Source of the DNA: RYN-230 sp036497945
GTDB taxonomy: Bacteria > Actinomycetota > Actinomycetes > Streptosporangiales > Streptosporangiaceae
Direction of reading: 5' to 3'
Assembly (NCBI GenBank): GCA_036497945.1
Contig: DASXIN010000158.1
Coordinates: 42,326 to 106,325 of the forward strand
Length of the DNA stretch: 64,000 bases
Below, piece by piece: positions 38,800 through 48,052 of this stretch (position 1 is the stretch's first letter; every line of letters begins with the position of its first letter). The translations under genes and the position numbers were made by a program. The notes under the pieces are model-generated. The model was not told the origin of the DNA. It did no database searches and was given only the letters and a program-made list of their open reading frames with translations.

Positions 38800-41742
38800 C
38801 TAGGGCGATGCGGACGGCGACGGGGTGGCACTGCTGGTCGCCGCGGGGTGCGGCTGGGCGGCCCGCTGCGCCTGGTCGAGCGCGGTCTTCATCTTCGCGA
38901 TGTATTTCGCGTAGCCGGTCAGGTCACCCTGTTTGAGCGCCGCCTGCGCCTTCGCGTAGTCCGACTCGGCCTGCGCCAGGTCACCGCGCACCGCCGCGCT
39001 GGCCGAGCCTTGGCCGGTGCCGCCGCTGCCCGGTTGGCCGCCGCTCGACGAGCCGGCTCCGCCCAGCCCCGGGATCACCTGGCTGAGCGCGTTCTGCAGC
39101 GTCGGCCCGAAGCCGACGTTGCCGTCGAACGAGACGACCACCCGCTGCAGCACCGGGTACGAGCCAGAACTGGTGGTCCCGGCGGTCGTGTTGGCCGCCT
39201 GGATGTAGATGGGTTCCTCGTAGATCAGGCCGCCCGCCACCGGCAGGGTGATCAGGTTGCCCAGGATCACCCTGGAGCCCTCCTGCCGGTACAGCGCGAG
39301 CTGACGGGACACCGCGGCGTTCGACTCGAACGTGCCCTGCACCTGCTGCGGGCCGAGGATGGCGATGTCCTGGGGTAGCTGGAGGACCCGCATCGTGCCG
39401 TAGTCCACGGACTCCGGGTTGCTGTCCACGGCCAGGTAGGCGGCCATGTTCTGGCGGCCGCGCTGGACCAGCGAGGAGGTCAGCGAGAACCCGGTCGGCG
39501 CGCCCGGCATGGTCATCGTCTGGTAGTACGGCGGCTGGCTGACGGACTGGTCCGTGCCCGGCTCGTTGGGCACCGACCAGAAGTTCTGCCCGCCGTAGAA
39601 GGACTGCGCCTGCAGCACGTGGTACTGGGCCAGCAGCTGGCGCTGCACCTCGAACAGGTCTGGCGGGTAACGCAGGTGCGGCGTCAGGTAGCCCGGGATG
39701 TCCCGCTTCGGCTTGATGACGCCGGGGAACGCCCGCATCCAGGTCTGCAGCACCGGATCGTGGTCGTCCCAGGCGTAGAGCGTGACGGCCCCGGTGTACG
39801 CGTTCACCACGGCCTTGACCGAGTTGCGGATGTAGTTGACCTGGCCGACCTGCTGCCCGGCCACCGAGCCGCCCGGCGCGTCGCTGGTCGAGGTGGCCTG
39901 GGCCAGGCCGACCCGCTGCGAGTACGGGTACAGGTCGGTAGTGGTGTACCCGTCCACCACCCAGTAGATCTGCCCGGCCGCCACCACCGGGTAGCTCTCG
40001 CCGTCCAGGGTGAGGAACGGCGCGACCTTGGCCACCCGGGCCAGCGGCTGCCGGTCGTAGAGGATCTTGGAGTCACCGTTGATCGCCCCGGACAGCAGGA
40101 TGTTCAGCTCCCGGAACTTGATCGCGTAGAGCAGCCGGTTCAGTGGTGACCCGACGGCCACCCCACCCCCGCCGCGGTAGGTGTTGTTCTGCTGGCCGCC
40201 GTCCGACGGGTAGTCGAGTTCCTCGTGGTGACCGCCGGCCGGGCCGCCGACGATCGCGTACGTGTTCTGCTGCTGGCCGAAGTACACCCGGGGCTGGTGC
40301 AGCCTGAGCACCCCGGTGGGCGGGATCTGGCTCTCCACGAACGACGGGTTGCCGTTGTCCTGCACGGTGTTCGCGGTGGCCGCGACCACGCCGAAGCCGT
40401 GGGTGTAGACCAGGTGGGTGTTGATCCAGTTGCCCTGGCCGGGCGGCGGGCCGCCCATGCCGCGTACCGCGATCACCGTGTCCCGGGGCAGCGAGCTGCC
40501 GGCCATCGGGTACCGGTCCATGGCCAGCTGGCCGGGGAACTGGTAGTAGCTCTTGATCTGCTGCAGCTGCTGGAACGTGGGCGACACGATGTCCGGGTCG
40601 AGCAGCCGCATCCCCTGCAGCCCGCCGACCTGGCCGGCCAGCGACGAGGAACTGGCCACTTTCGCCGGGTACTGGCGCACCTTGACCGTGGCCGCGCTGA
40701 TCCCGTACGCCTGCCGGGTGCTGTTGATCTCCCGCTGGATATATGGGGTCTCCTTGGCCAGCTCGTTCGGCTTGACCACGAACTGCTGGATGATCGCCGG
40801 GTAGAGCCCGCCGATCAGGATGGCGGACAGCACCAGCAGGCCGAACCCGACCGCGGGCAGCATCGCGCTGCGCCGGGCCGCGCCCGCGAAGAACAGCAGC
40901 GCGCACAGGATGGCGATCACCGCGAGCACGGTCTTGGCCGGCAGCACCGCGTTCACGTCGGTGTAGGACGCCCCAGTGGTCACCGCGCCGCGCTGGGAGA
41001 AATCGATCCCGTACCGGTCGAACCAGTACGCGACCGCCTTGAGCAGCACGAAGATGCCGAACAACACGAACAGATGGGCCTGCGTGGCCACCGTGACCCG
41101 GGGGCGCCGGCCCTGCATGCGCAGCCCGCCGTAGAGGTAATGCACGCCCACGGCCAGCACCAGCGACAGCAGCACGGCCCAGAACAGGTAGCTGAGCAGC
41201 AGCCGGATGAACGGATAGGTGAACACGAAGAACGACAGATCCAGGTGGAACTGAGGATCCTTGACGCCGAAGTTGACCTGGTTGACGAACAGCAGCCAGG
41301 TCCGCCAGGCGCCAGCCGCGGTGATGCCGGAGATCACCCCGATCACAGCGAGCAGCACGCCGAGCAGCAGCCGCCGGTGCGGGTCGATGGCCAGCCGGTA
41401 ACTGTCCGCGCCCGCGGCTGCGCCCGCGCCCGCAGCGGGCACCGGCCGGTAGATCGGCCGCAGCCGGTAGGCGAGCACTGCGTTGGCCCCGGTGACCACG
41501 GCCATGAACAGCCCGGCGACGAAGAACATCGCCCATCTGGTGCCGTAGGTGATGCCGAACACCGACGCGTAGTGCACGGCGCTGAACCACAGCCAGTCGG
41601 TCCAGATGCCAGCCCCGATGGCGACCAGCACGATGAAACCGACCACCCCGGCGACGACCGGCAGCACCAGCCGCGGCCAGCGGGTCAGGGCGAGCGCCGG
41701 ACGGCCAGGCGGCCTGGCCGGTCCGGGTGTCCGGAAGCTCAC
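38800..41742 (-). CDS. UPF0182 large membrane protein
   Basis: 980 residues, GTG start. Seven N-terminal membrane segments (first about 25-47; others through ~330) precede a long extracytoplasmic region with signatures ETPYIQREINSTRQAYG, NWINTHLVYTHGFGVV, PRVYFGQQQNTYAIVGG, GVAVGSPLNRLLYAIKF and YLTPHLRYPPDLFEVQRQLL. The C-terminus is a Gly/Ser linker followed by ALKQGDLTGYAKYIAKMKTAL and a Ser/Pro tail. The family is common in actinobacteria and cyanobacteria (Rv3193c); function unknown. The next gene upstream is the Lon-like protease, as in mycobacteria. Confidence 0.9.
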   Translation of the reverse strand: MSFRTPGPARPPGRPALALTRWPRLVLPVVAGVVGFIVLVAIGAGIWTDWLWFSAVHYASVFGITYGTRWAMFFVAGLFMAVVTGANAVLAYRLRPIYRPVPAAGAGAAAGADSYRLAIDPHRRLLLGVLLAVIGVISGITAAGAWRTWLLFVNQVNFGVKDPQFHLDLSFFVFTYPFIRLLLSYLFWAVLLSLVLAVGVHYLYGGLRMQGRRPRVTVATQAHLFVLFGIFVLLKAVAYWFDRYGIDFSQRGAVTTGASYTDVNAVLPAKTVLAVIAILCALLFFAGAARRSAMLPAVGFGLLVLSAILIGGLYPAIIQQFVVKPNELAKETPYIQREINSTRQAYGISAATVKVRQYPAKVASSSSLAGQVGGLQGMRLLDPDIVSPTFQQLQQIKSYYQFPGQLAMDRYPMAGSSLPRDTVIAVRGMGGPPPGQGNWINTHLVYTHGFGVVAATANTVQDNGNPSFVESQIPPTGVLRLHQPRVYFGQQQNTYAIVGGPAGGHHEELDYPSDGGQQNNTYRGGGGVAVGSPLNRLLYAIKFRELNILLSGAINGDSKILYDRQPLARVAKVAPFLTLDGESYPVVAAGQIYWVVDGYTTTDLYPYSQRVGLAQATSTSDAPGGSVAGQQVGQVNYIRNSVKAVVNAYTGAVTLYAWDDHDPVLQTWMRAFPGVIKPKRDIPGYLTPHLRYPPDLFEVQRQLLAQYHVLQAQSFYGGQNFWSVPNEPGTDQSVSQPPYYQTMTMPGAPTGFSLTSSLVQRGRQNMAAYLAVDSNPESVDYGTMRVLQLPQDIAILGPQQVQGTFESNAAVSRQLALYRQEGSRVILGNLITLPVAGGLIYEEPIYIQAANTTAGTTSSGSYPVLQRVVVSFDGNVGFGPTLQNALSQVIPGLGGAGSSSGGQPGSGGTGQGSASAAVRGDLAQAESDYAKAQAALKQGDLTGYAKYIAKMKTALDQAQRAAQPHPAATSSATPSPSASP

Positions 41743-41825
41743 ACACTCCCCCTCACATCGCTGCCGCGCGGCGCCAATCTACCCTCGTCGCTGCGCGGCC
41801 CGTCGCACCCGCCGCCGGCTGCTGG

Positions 41826-42875
41826 TCAGCAGCCGGGAACGCTGCGGCCCGCCTTGATCGCGGCTAGGTCGGTCAAAGCCTGGTGCAGCGTGGCCACCTT
41901 AGCCAGGTGCAGCCCGGCGGGCACCGCCCGGCTGGTGTCCGCGCAGTTCGCCGCCGGGGTGAGGAACCAGGTCGCGCCGGCCGCCCGGGCCCCCGCCATC
42001 TTCTGCTGGATGCCGCCGATCGGCGAGACCGCGCCGTTGGCCGAGATCTCGCCGGTCCCCGCGACGAACTTCCCGCCGGTCAGGCTGCCCGGGGTCAGCT
42101 TGTCCACGATGCCCAGCGCGAACATCATGCCCGCGCTCGGTCCGCCGATGTTCCCCACCTTGATGTTGATCTTGAATGGGAACCGGAAGTTCTCGGTCAG
42201 GAACACCCCGATCACCGAGTGCCCCTGGACGTTCGCGGTCTTCAGCGTGATGTGCTGCGGCTGGCCCTTGCGCAGCACAGTGAGCGTGACCTGGCTGCCC
42301 GGGGGGTGCTGGCGGATCAGGGTGCCAGAGTCGTGGCTGCAGCCGACCGGTGTGCCGTCCACCCCGATGATCTGGTCACCGGGCTTCAGCACCCCGGCCG
42401 CGGGCAGCCCCTTCTCGGTCTGGGTGACCGTGTCCAGCGTGGTGAAGTGGATGTTCAGGGCGCACAGCGCGGCCGCCTCGGCGGTCTCCTGCGAGCTGAC
42501 CATCTGCAGCGTGTCCTGCCGCTCCACCTGCTGCTCAGACTGCCCGGACGGGAACAGTTCCTGCTCCGGGACGACCGCCTCGTGCGGGGTGAGCCAGGCG
42601 CGCAGCGCGGTAAACACGTTGAAACTGTCGCCCGGGCCACCCAGGAAGGACACCGTGACCAGGTTGAGGTGCCCGTTGGTCGGATAGGTCGGGTGCCCGC
42701 TAATGCTGATCAGCGGGCCGCTGGAGGTCCGCCCGAGCGTGTTCAGCGTCGGGCCCGGGCTGAGGATCACATACGGAACCGGCAGCAGAGCCGCGGCCAG
42801 CGCCGCCGCCACCACCCCGATCCCGGCTACCAGCAGCGTGACGGTGCGGCGGGACATGGGGGGAAGACTACGCAC
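41826..42875 (-). CDS. PDZ-domain Lon-like serine protease (YlbL type)
   Basis: 349 residues. N-terminal TM anchor (VTLLVAGIGVVAAALAAALL), then VPYVILSPGPTLNTLG, a PDZ domain (AAGVLKPGDQIIGVDGTPV) and a Lon-type proteolytic domain with catalytic Ser in GGPSAGMMFALGI (about residue 246) and Lys in IGGIQQKMAGA (about 290), a Ser-Lys dyad. Secreted/membrane face: processes or degrades exported proteins; in Bacillus YlbL is linked to cell-division control. Start GTG 42875 overlaps the moaE stop by 8 bp; ATG at 42857 is an alternative. Positional equivalent of Rv3194c. Confidence 0.92.
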   Translation of the reverse strand: MRSLPPMSRRTVTLLVAGIGVVAAALAAALLPVPYVILSPGPTLNTLGRTSSGPLISISGHPTYPTNGHLNLVTVSFLGGPGDSFNVFTALRAWLTPHEAVVPEQELFPSGQSEQQVERQDTLQMVSSQETAEAAALCALNIHFTTLDTVTQTEKGLPAAGVLKPGDQIIGVDGTPVGCSHDSGTLIRQHPPGSQVTLTVLRKGQPQHITLKTANVQGHSVIGVFLTENFRFPFKINIKVGNIGGPSAGMMFALGIVDKLTPGSLTGGKFVAGTGEISANGAVSPIGGIQQKMAGARAAGATWFLTPAANCADTSRAVPAGLHLAKVATLHQALTDLAAIKAGRSVPGC

Positions 42876-43290
42876 TGTTCACCCATTCGCTCTCGCCGTC
42901 GCCGAATACCTGGTGCTTCCAGACCGGGACGCTCTCCTTGAGCTGATCGATCAGGGCCCGGCAGGCGGCGAACGCCTCGGCGCGGTGCGGGCAGGACACC
43001 GCCACCACGACGGCCAGGTCGCCTATCTCCAGGTCGCCGGCCCGGTGTACCGCGGCGATCGCGGTCACCGGGTAGTCGGCGGCCACCTTCTCGCAGACCT
43101 GGCGGAGCAGCGCGGCCGCGGACGGGTGCGCCGAGTAGGACAGGTGGCGCACGTCGCGGCCCCCGTCGTGGTTCCGCACCGTGCCGGTGAACAGCACGAT
43201 CCCGCCCGCGGCAGGATCGGACACGGCATTGTGCACCTCGTCCACGGACAGCGGGACATCGCGCACCTCGGCCAGCCGGATCACAGTCAC
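42868..43290 (-). CDS. moaE: MoaE, molybdopterin synthase large subunit
   Basis: Catalytic subunit that inserts dithiolene sulfur from MoaD thiocarboxylate into precursor Z during molybdenum-cofactor synthesis. 140 residues from GTG 43290 (VTVIRLAEVRDVPLSVDEV), the family length; the frame upstream is a shadow. Motifs: GGIVLFTGTVRNHDGGRDV, HRAGDLEIGDLAVVVAVSCPHRAEAF and VPVWKHQVFGDG with the catalytic Lys. No moaD or other moa gene is nearby, so partners must be elsewhere. It overlaps the PDZ protease by 8 bp. Confidence 0.93.
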   Translation of the reverse strand: MTVIRLAEVRDVPLSVDEVHNAVSDPAAGGIVLFTGTVRNHDGGRDVRHLSYSAHPSAAALLRQVCEKVAADYPVTAIAAVHRAGDLEIGDLAVVVAVSCPHRAEAFAACRALIDQLKESVPVWKHQVFGDGESEWVNSA

Positions 43291-43337
43291 GGAGCCAAGG
43301 TAGCGCCTGAACCTGGAAGCCCGGGCCGACGGCCGGG

Positions 43338-44591
43338 TTAGCTGCCGCGCTTGCGCCGCCGGGCCGCGCGCACGATGGCCGCGGTGCCGATGACCGCCAC
43401 CGTGGCACCGGCCGCGGTGATCGTCGCTTCCTTCCTGGGCAGCCGGCGGCCGGCCACGGCATGGTGCCCGGCCCGCTGCTTGAGCAGCACACCGAGCGCG
43501 GTCGCGTTGTCGTAGGACGGGCGCCAGCCGACCTCGCGCAGCGCCCGGCAGTCCACCACCCACGGGTACACCATGTAGCGCAGGTCGGACACGGGCGCCG
43601 GGGTGATGCCGATCCGGTGCAGCCGCTGCACGGTGCCGAACGTCAGCCCGGCGGGCAGCTCGACCCGGCGCAGCCCGCTGAGTTCCTCCACCTCATCCTG
43701 TTCCAGCCAGCCGTCACAGCCGACCGCGAACACACCGGAGATGGTGCCGGTCACCGCCAGCTCGAGCGCAGACACCAGGTCCTCGATGTGGCAGAACTGC
43801 CAGCGCGGCGCGGAGCCCTTCACGGTGAGCAGCCGCGGAGCCTCGAAATGCCGGGTGATCAGGGTGTCCACCCCCTCGCCGACGAGCGCGGCGGGCCGCA
43901 CCACGGTGATCGCCATGCCCGGGTGCGATCGCGGCGAGCGGCGCGCCAGGTGCTCGATCTCCAGCAGGTCACCCGCCACGCTGCCGTTGTCGTCCAGGCC
44001 CAGCGGCGCGTCCTCGGCCAGCGGCACCGGATTGTCCGGGCCAGCCCCGTACACCATGGCGCTGGTCACCAGGATCACCCGGCCCACCCGGCCGGCCGCC
44101 GCCGCGGTCAGCACGGTCTGCGCCGCGCGCACGTTGAACGCGCGGCGGGCCCGGTGGTCGGTGTCCGCCGACATGTCCACGTCGGTGTGCACCAGCACGT
44201 CCACCCCGGTCAGCCGGCCGGCCAGCGCCGGGTCACGGATGTCGGCCAGCCGCCAGGTCACCCCGACGACGTCGCCCCGGTGGTCATCGATGGCGATCAC
44301 CCGGCGGGCGGCCGAGGACGTGGCCAGCCGCAGGGCCAGGGCATGGCCGAGGCCGCGGGCCGCGCCGGTGATGGCCACCACCGGGCCGCGCCCGGCGGGC
44401 TGGGCCCGCGTGGCGGCGGGCGCCGGCTCGGCCCTGGCGGGTGCCGCCTTGGCCCCGGCGGGCGGCTCGGACGGCGGCGGTGCACCGCGATCAGCCCCGG
44501 GCGCGTCGCCGCGACCAGCCCGGTTACCGCGGCCGGTGCGCGGCCCCGGCTCGGTGCGCTTGCGGCGAACCTGGGCCTGTGCAGTGCTCAA
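43338..44591 (-). CDS. SDR-type epimerase-like protein with C-terminal anchor
   Basis: 417 residues if the TTG at 44591 is used (GGGAG 9 bp upstream); start not certain. The N-terminal ~75 residues are Arg/Pro/Ala rich. NAD(P) fold: VAITGAARGLGHALALRL, SAMVYGAGPDNPV, VVRPAALVGEGVDTL. The usual YxxxK catalytic pair is not visible after the VYG segment (region reads DDNGSVAGDLLEIEHL), so classical epimerase chemistry is doubtful. The C-terminus has a hydrophobic stretch followed by RAARRRKRGS, suggesting a membrane anchor. Divergent from the DUF2342 gene. Exact function unknown. Confidence 0.75.
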   Translation of the reverse strand: MSTAQAQVRRKRTEPGPRTGRGNRAGRGDAPGADRGAPPPSEPPAGAKAAPARAEPAPAATRAQPAGRGPVVAITGAARGLGHALALRLATSSAARRVIAIDDHRGDVVGVTWRLADIRDPALAGRLTGVDVLVHTDVDMSADTDHRARRAFNVRAAQTVLTAAAAGRVGRVILVTSAMVYGAGPDNPVPLAEDAPLGLDDNGSVAGDLLEIEHLARRSPRSHPGMAITVVRPAALVGEGVDTLITRHFEAPRLLTVKGSAPRWQFCHIEDLVSALELAVTGTISGVFAVGCDGWLEQDEVEELSGLRRVELPAGLTFGTVQRLHRIGITPAPVSDLRYMVYPWVVDCRALREVGWRPSYDNATALGVLLKQRAGHHAVAGRRLPRKEATITAAGATVAVIGTAAIVRAARRRKRGS

Positions 44592-44656
44592 CGTATGCCG
44601 CTCCCGAGATAACGTGGCGGGTGTGACCCTTCCATCCTGCCTGAGAGGTCGCGGAG

Positions 44657-46141
44657 ATGGCTGATCCTCCCTTCGGCTTTGGCCGGCCTGGCGGTTCCGG
44701 GAGTTCCGGAGGCCAGGGCAGTTCCGGCGGTTCCGGCGGTCCGGGTGGCTCCGGCGAGACGCCCGGCGAGGGCAATCCGTTCGGTGACCCACAGCAGTTC
44801 GCCGACGCGCTACGCCAGTTCGCCGACCTGATGTCCTGGCAGGGCGGCCCGGTCAACTGGGACCTGGCCAAGAACGTGGCCCGGCACACGGTCGCCGCCG
44901 AGGGCGACCCCAGCGTGCTGGACAGCGACCGGCAGAAGGTCGTCGAGGCGATCAGGCTGGCCGACTTGTGGCTGGACGAGGTGACCGCGTTCCCGAGCGG
45001 GGTGCGCACCGCGCAGGCCTGGAGTCGGTCGGAATGGGTCGAGGCCACCCTGCCGGTCTGGTCGAAGCTGTGTGACCCGATCGCCGACAAGGCGGTCGAC
45101 GCGATGGGCGGCATGCTCACCATGGACCCGGGCGAGGGCGGTGAGCTGCCCGGCGAGCTGAATCAGGCGCTGCAGGCCGTCAGCGGCGGCATGGGTGGCC
45201 TGGCCGGCCTGGGCAGCATGGGCGGGCTGGGTGCGATGATGCGCCGGATCGGCGGCATGATGGTCGGCGGCCAGACCGGCGCCGCGGTGGGCGCGCTGGC
45301 CCGTGAGGTGGTCAGCTCCACCGATGTGGGCCTGCCGCTCGGCCCGGAGGGCGTGGCCGCGCTGCTCCCGTCGGGCGTGGCCGAGTTCAGCGAAGGGCTG
45401 TCCGTCGGCGCGGACGAGATCCGCATCTTCCTGGCGCTACGCGAGGCCGCGCACCACCGGCTGTTTGCCCACGTGCCGTGGCTGCGCTCGCGGCTGATGG
45501 CCGCGGTCGAGGACTACGCCCGGGGCATCACCGTGGACACCTCGGCGCTGCGCGACGCCATGCCGCAGATCGACCCGTCCAACCCGGAGGCACTGCGCGA
45601 CGCGCTGGCTGATGCCTCGCTGTTCCAGCCCGAGGACACCCCGCAGCAGAAGGCGGCGCTGGCCCGGCTGGAGACCCTGCTGGCGCTGGTCGAAGGCTGG
45701 GTGGCCACCGTGGTCAACGCGGCCGCCACCGGCCGCCTGCCGCAGGCCGACGCGCTGGCCGAGGCCATCCGGCGGCGGCGCGCTACCGGCGGCCCGGCCG
45801 AGCAGACCTTCGCCACCCTGGTCGGGCTGGAACTCCGGCCCCGGCGGCTGCGTGAGGCCGCGGCGCTGTGGCAGCAGCTCACCGAGGTCCGCGGCGTCGC
45901 GGGCCGGGACGCGGTGTGGTCGCATCCCGACCTGCTGCCCACGACGGAGGACCTGGACGACCCGGCCGGGTTCGTGGCCGGCCGGCCGGAACTCGACATG
46001 TCCAGCCTCGATCAGGAGATCGAGGCGGTCGAAGCGGACGGCGACGCCACCAAGCCCGACGAGGACGCCAAGCCGGACGAGGACGGCCCGGACGCCGGTG
46101 GACCCGGCCCTGACCGCCCCGACCAGGGCCCTGCGCTCTGA
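44657..46141 (+). CDS. DUF2342 zinc-dependent metalloprotease-like protein
   Basis: 494 residues, ATG at 44657. Glycine/serine-rich start, then conserved blocks GNPFGDPQQFADALRQFADLM, VNWDLAKNVARH, RIGGMMVGGQTGAAVGALAREVVSSTDVGLPL, and the presumed metal region IFLALREAAHHRLFAHVPWL, followed by ETLLALVEGWVATVVNAAA. It is annotated in public databases as a zinc-dependent metalloprotease or, in older sets, as F420-biosynthesis associated. The canonical HExxH is not seen; EAAHH is the candidate ligand set. Acidic C-terminus. Positional homologue of Rv3195. Cytosolic; role unknown. Confidence 0.82.
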   Translation: MADPPFGFGRPGGSGSSGGQGSSGGSGGPGGSGETPGEGNPFGDPQQFADALRQFADLMSWQGGPVNWDLAKNVARHTVAAEGDPSVLDSDRQKVVEAIRLADLWLDEVTAFPSGVRTAQAWSRSEWVEATLPVWSKLCDPIADKAVDAMGGMLTMDPGEGGELPGELNQALQAVSGGMGGLAGLGSMGGLGAMMRRIGGMMVGGQTGAAVGALAREVVSSTDVGLPLGPEGVAALLPSGVAEFSEGLSVGADEIRIFLALREAAHHRLFAHVPWLRSRLMAAVEDYARGITVDTSALRDAMPQIDPSNPEALRDALADASLFQPEDTPQQKAALARLETLLALVEGWVATVVNAAATGRLPQADALAEAIRRRRATGGPAEQTFATLVGLELRPRRLREAAALWQQLTEVRGVAGRDAVWSHPDLLPTTEDLDDPAGFVAGRPELDMSSLDQEIEAVEADGDATKPDEDAKPDEDGPDAGGPGPDRPDQGPAL

Positions 46142-46925
46142 CCCGACGTGCACTACCCCCGGCCGGGAGCTCACTACCCCGACCGGGAGCTCACTACTCC
46201 GGCGAGCCGTGTGCGGAGCGTGTTAATCACCCGTCGGCAACCGCGCCGGAAATTGCCTGTTGTCCACAGGCGGTGCATGGAGTATTGCCAGGTAGTGAGC
46301 GGTCAGATCGTCGCCAGGCCGGAAATTCACCATCATCCCCCGCTATATCCACAGTGGCGCTCCGCAATCTCCCCAGGAATTCCACAGCGTTATCCACAAC
46401 CTGCTTTGACTGTCCGGGCCGGCCCGCTTAGCCTCACAACGCACGGGTCCCCCGGGTGGCGGGCCGCCGTCACTCCGGGGAAGGGGGCGCACGACCCGCC
46501 GGGAGCCGAGCTCATCGCCGACTCTCAGTACGCACCCGGGGGCCTCGTCAGCACCGGCCAATCGTGGCAAACCCACGACGACTGAAATTCGCGATCAAGC
46601 GATTACCGCTGCTACGGGGACATGTAAGTCAACATCGTGCTGTCACATCAGCCATTCTGGACCTAGATCGCGAGGTCTACCGGGGCGCGAGCAGCGAACC
46701 TAGTCGGCGCGCAGTTGGGTTCGGAAGCCGGAAAGGCCATCGGGTCTGCTAGTGGTTTTGCGGCTGGTGATACGAGTGTTTCTGGTGAGCCCGCCTACAA
46801 GACGCTGCGCACCCCTGCCACAGGCGTGCTTCCGTTAGCGCGCCAGTGGTTTCGGCGGAGCCGATTGCCTGGCGCGGGCGCGGACCTCAGCCGGGAATGT
46901 CGGTGCGTCGTGTCATGGTCACGGT
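46142..46925. other. 784-bp intergenic region with DnaA-box-like sites
   Basis: No convincing gene. Three DnaA-box-like 9-mers on the plus strand: TTGTCCACA (46260-46268, the Streptomyces consensus), ATATCCACA (46345-46353) and TTATCCACA (46390-46398, the E. coli consensus). CACTAC-type repeats: GCTCACTACC at 46169-46178, GCTCACTACT at 46189-46198, a related CACTACCCC at 46151-46159, and the inverted copy GGTAGTGAGC at 46291-46300. GC is visibly lower from about 46200 to 46700. A 145-codon frame here has no family features. The rest (46420-46925) shows nothing recognisable. Confidence 0.6.
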
Positions 46926-48038
46926 ATGAGGCCAGCGATCAAGCCGGGGCTGGTGGTGGTCTGGCGGGACCGGGACACACTGCAGATCGGCATCGACCCG
47001 AGACGGGCCGTCGCGCTGACTGGGATGGGTCGGGCGGCGGCGCTGATCGGGCTGCTGGACGGCAGCCGGGAGCACAGTCAGGTGCTGGCCGCGGCCGAGC
47101 AGCTCGGCATCCCGCGCCAGCAGGCTGACCAGGTGATCGGCCTGCTCGCGGCGGCGGGTGCGGTGCAGGACTTCCCCGCGGCCGAGCTGCGCGCGCTGCC
47201 GGACGGGCCGCGGGGGCGGCTGGCCCGCGAGCTGGCCACGGCGTCGCTGGCGCATGGGCATGCCGACGGCGGGGCCCGGGTGCTGGCCCGCCGGCAAGGC
47301 GCCTCGGTCCGGGTCTACGGCGCGGGCCCGGTCGGGTCGGAGATCGCTAGCCTGCTGACCGCGTCCGGCGTGGGCCGCGTGGTGTGCACCGGCCTGCTGG
47401 GGCCGGCCAGGCCGCGCCCCGCTGTCCCCGGCCGGCCGCGCTCCCGGCGCCCCGGCAACACCCCACCGGCCACCCGCGGCAGCACCCCACCAGCCACTCG
47501 CAGCATCCCACCGGCCGAGCCCGGCGGCACCCCACCGGCCACCCGCGGCGGCAGCAGCTCGCCGCTGCCCCCGGTGCCGCGGCAGCGCCGGGGCAGTGCT
47601 GGCCCACGGCCGGATCTGGCCGTGCTGACCGACGGCTACCCGGCTGAGTTACCGGCCCAGCTGGTGGCCGCCCGGGTGCCGCACCTGGCCGCGTCGGCCC
47701 GGGAGGCGATCGGTGTGGTCGGCCCGCTGGTGCTGCCCGGCGAGTCCGCCTGCCTGAGCTGTGTGGAGCTGGCCCGGAGCGACCGCGATCCAGCCTGGCC
47801 GTTCATCCTGGCCCAGCTGGCCGGGCAGGCGGCGCAGCCGGTGGCCTGCGCGGCCACGCTGGTCACCGCGGTCGCCGCACAGGCGGTCAGCCAGGTGCTC
47901 AGCTGCCTGGACCTGGCCCAGCCAGCCCAGGCAGTGATCAACGCCACGCTGGAGCTCGTATCACCCGGCTGGCAGTGGCGGCGGCGGAGCTGGCCGAAAC
48001 ATGATCACTGCCGCTGTAGCACTCGGTTGGCAACCTAG
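46926..48038 (+). CDS. ThiF/TOMM leader-binding-type protein, degenerate E1 domain
   Basis: 370 residues. N-terminal winged-helix-like region (LIGLLDGSREHSQVLAAAEQLG) typical of RiPP-recognition or E1-like fusions; Rossmann start VYGAGPVGSEIASLLTASGVG; then a disordered insertion about 165-225 made of TPPATRGS repeats; zinc-type Cys CLSC near 280 and CRC close to the C-terminus. In ThiF enzymes an Asp follows the Rossmann loop and several basic residues bind ATP; here that stretch is replaced by VCTGLLGPARPRP and the insertion, so adenylation is doubtful. No YcaO or precursor peptide gene lies nearby. Commonly found alone in actinobacteria; function unknown. Confidence 0.72.
   Translation: MRPAIKPGLVVVWRDRDTLQIGIDPRRAVALTGMGRAAALIGLLDGSREHSQVLAAAEQLGIPRQQADQVIGLLAAAGAVQDFPAAELRALPDGPRGRLARELATASLAHGHADGGARVLARRQGASVRVYGAGPVGSEIASLLTASGVGRVVCTGLLGPARPRPAVPGRPRSRRPGNTPPATRGSTPPATRSIPPAEPGGTPPATRGGSSSPLPPVPRQRRGSAGPRPDLAVLTDGYPAELPAQLVAARVPHLAASAREAIGVVGPLVLPGESACLSCVELARSDRDPAWPFILAQLAGQAAQPVACAATLVTAVAAQAVSQVLSCLDLAQPAQAVINATLELVSPGWQWRRRSWPKHDHCRCSTRLAT
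47457..47555. repeat. TPPATRG coding repeat
   Basis: Imperfect repeats of ACCCCACCGGCCACCCGCGGC-type DNA encode PPATRG, PPATRS, PPAEPG and PPATRGG inside the E1-like gene. Low-complexity slippage tract within an otherwise folded domain; frame preserved. Confidence 0.75.
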
Positions 48039-48052
48039 CCGAGAATGTAAGA

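Noticed and set aside
46148..46585. 145-codon open frame in the long intergenic region
   Set aside because: His/Pro/Arg-rich translation with no domain, crosses the DnaA-like boxes and has no good ribosome site.
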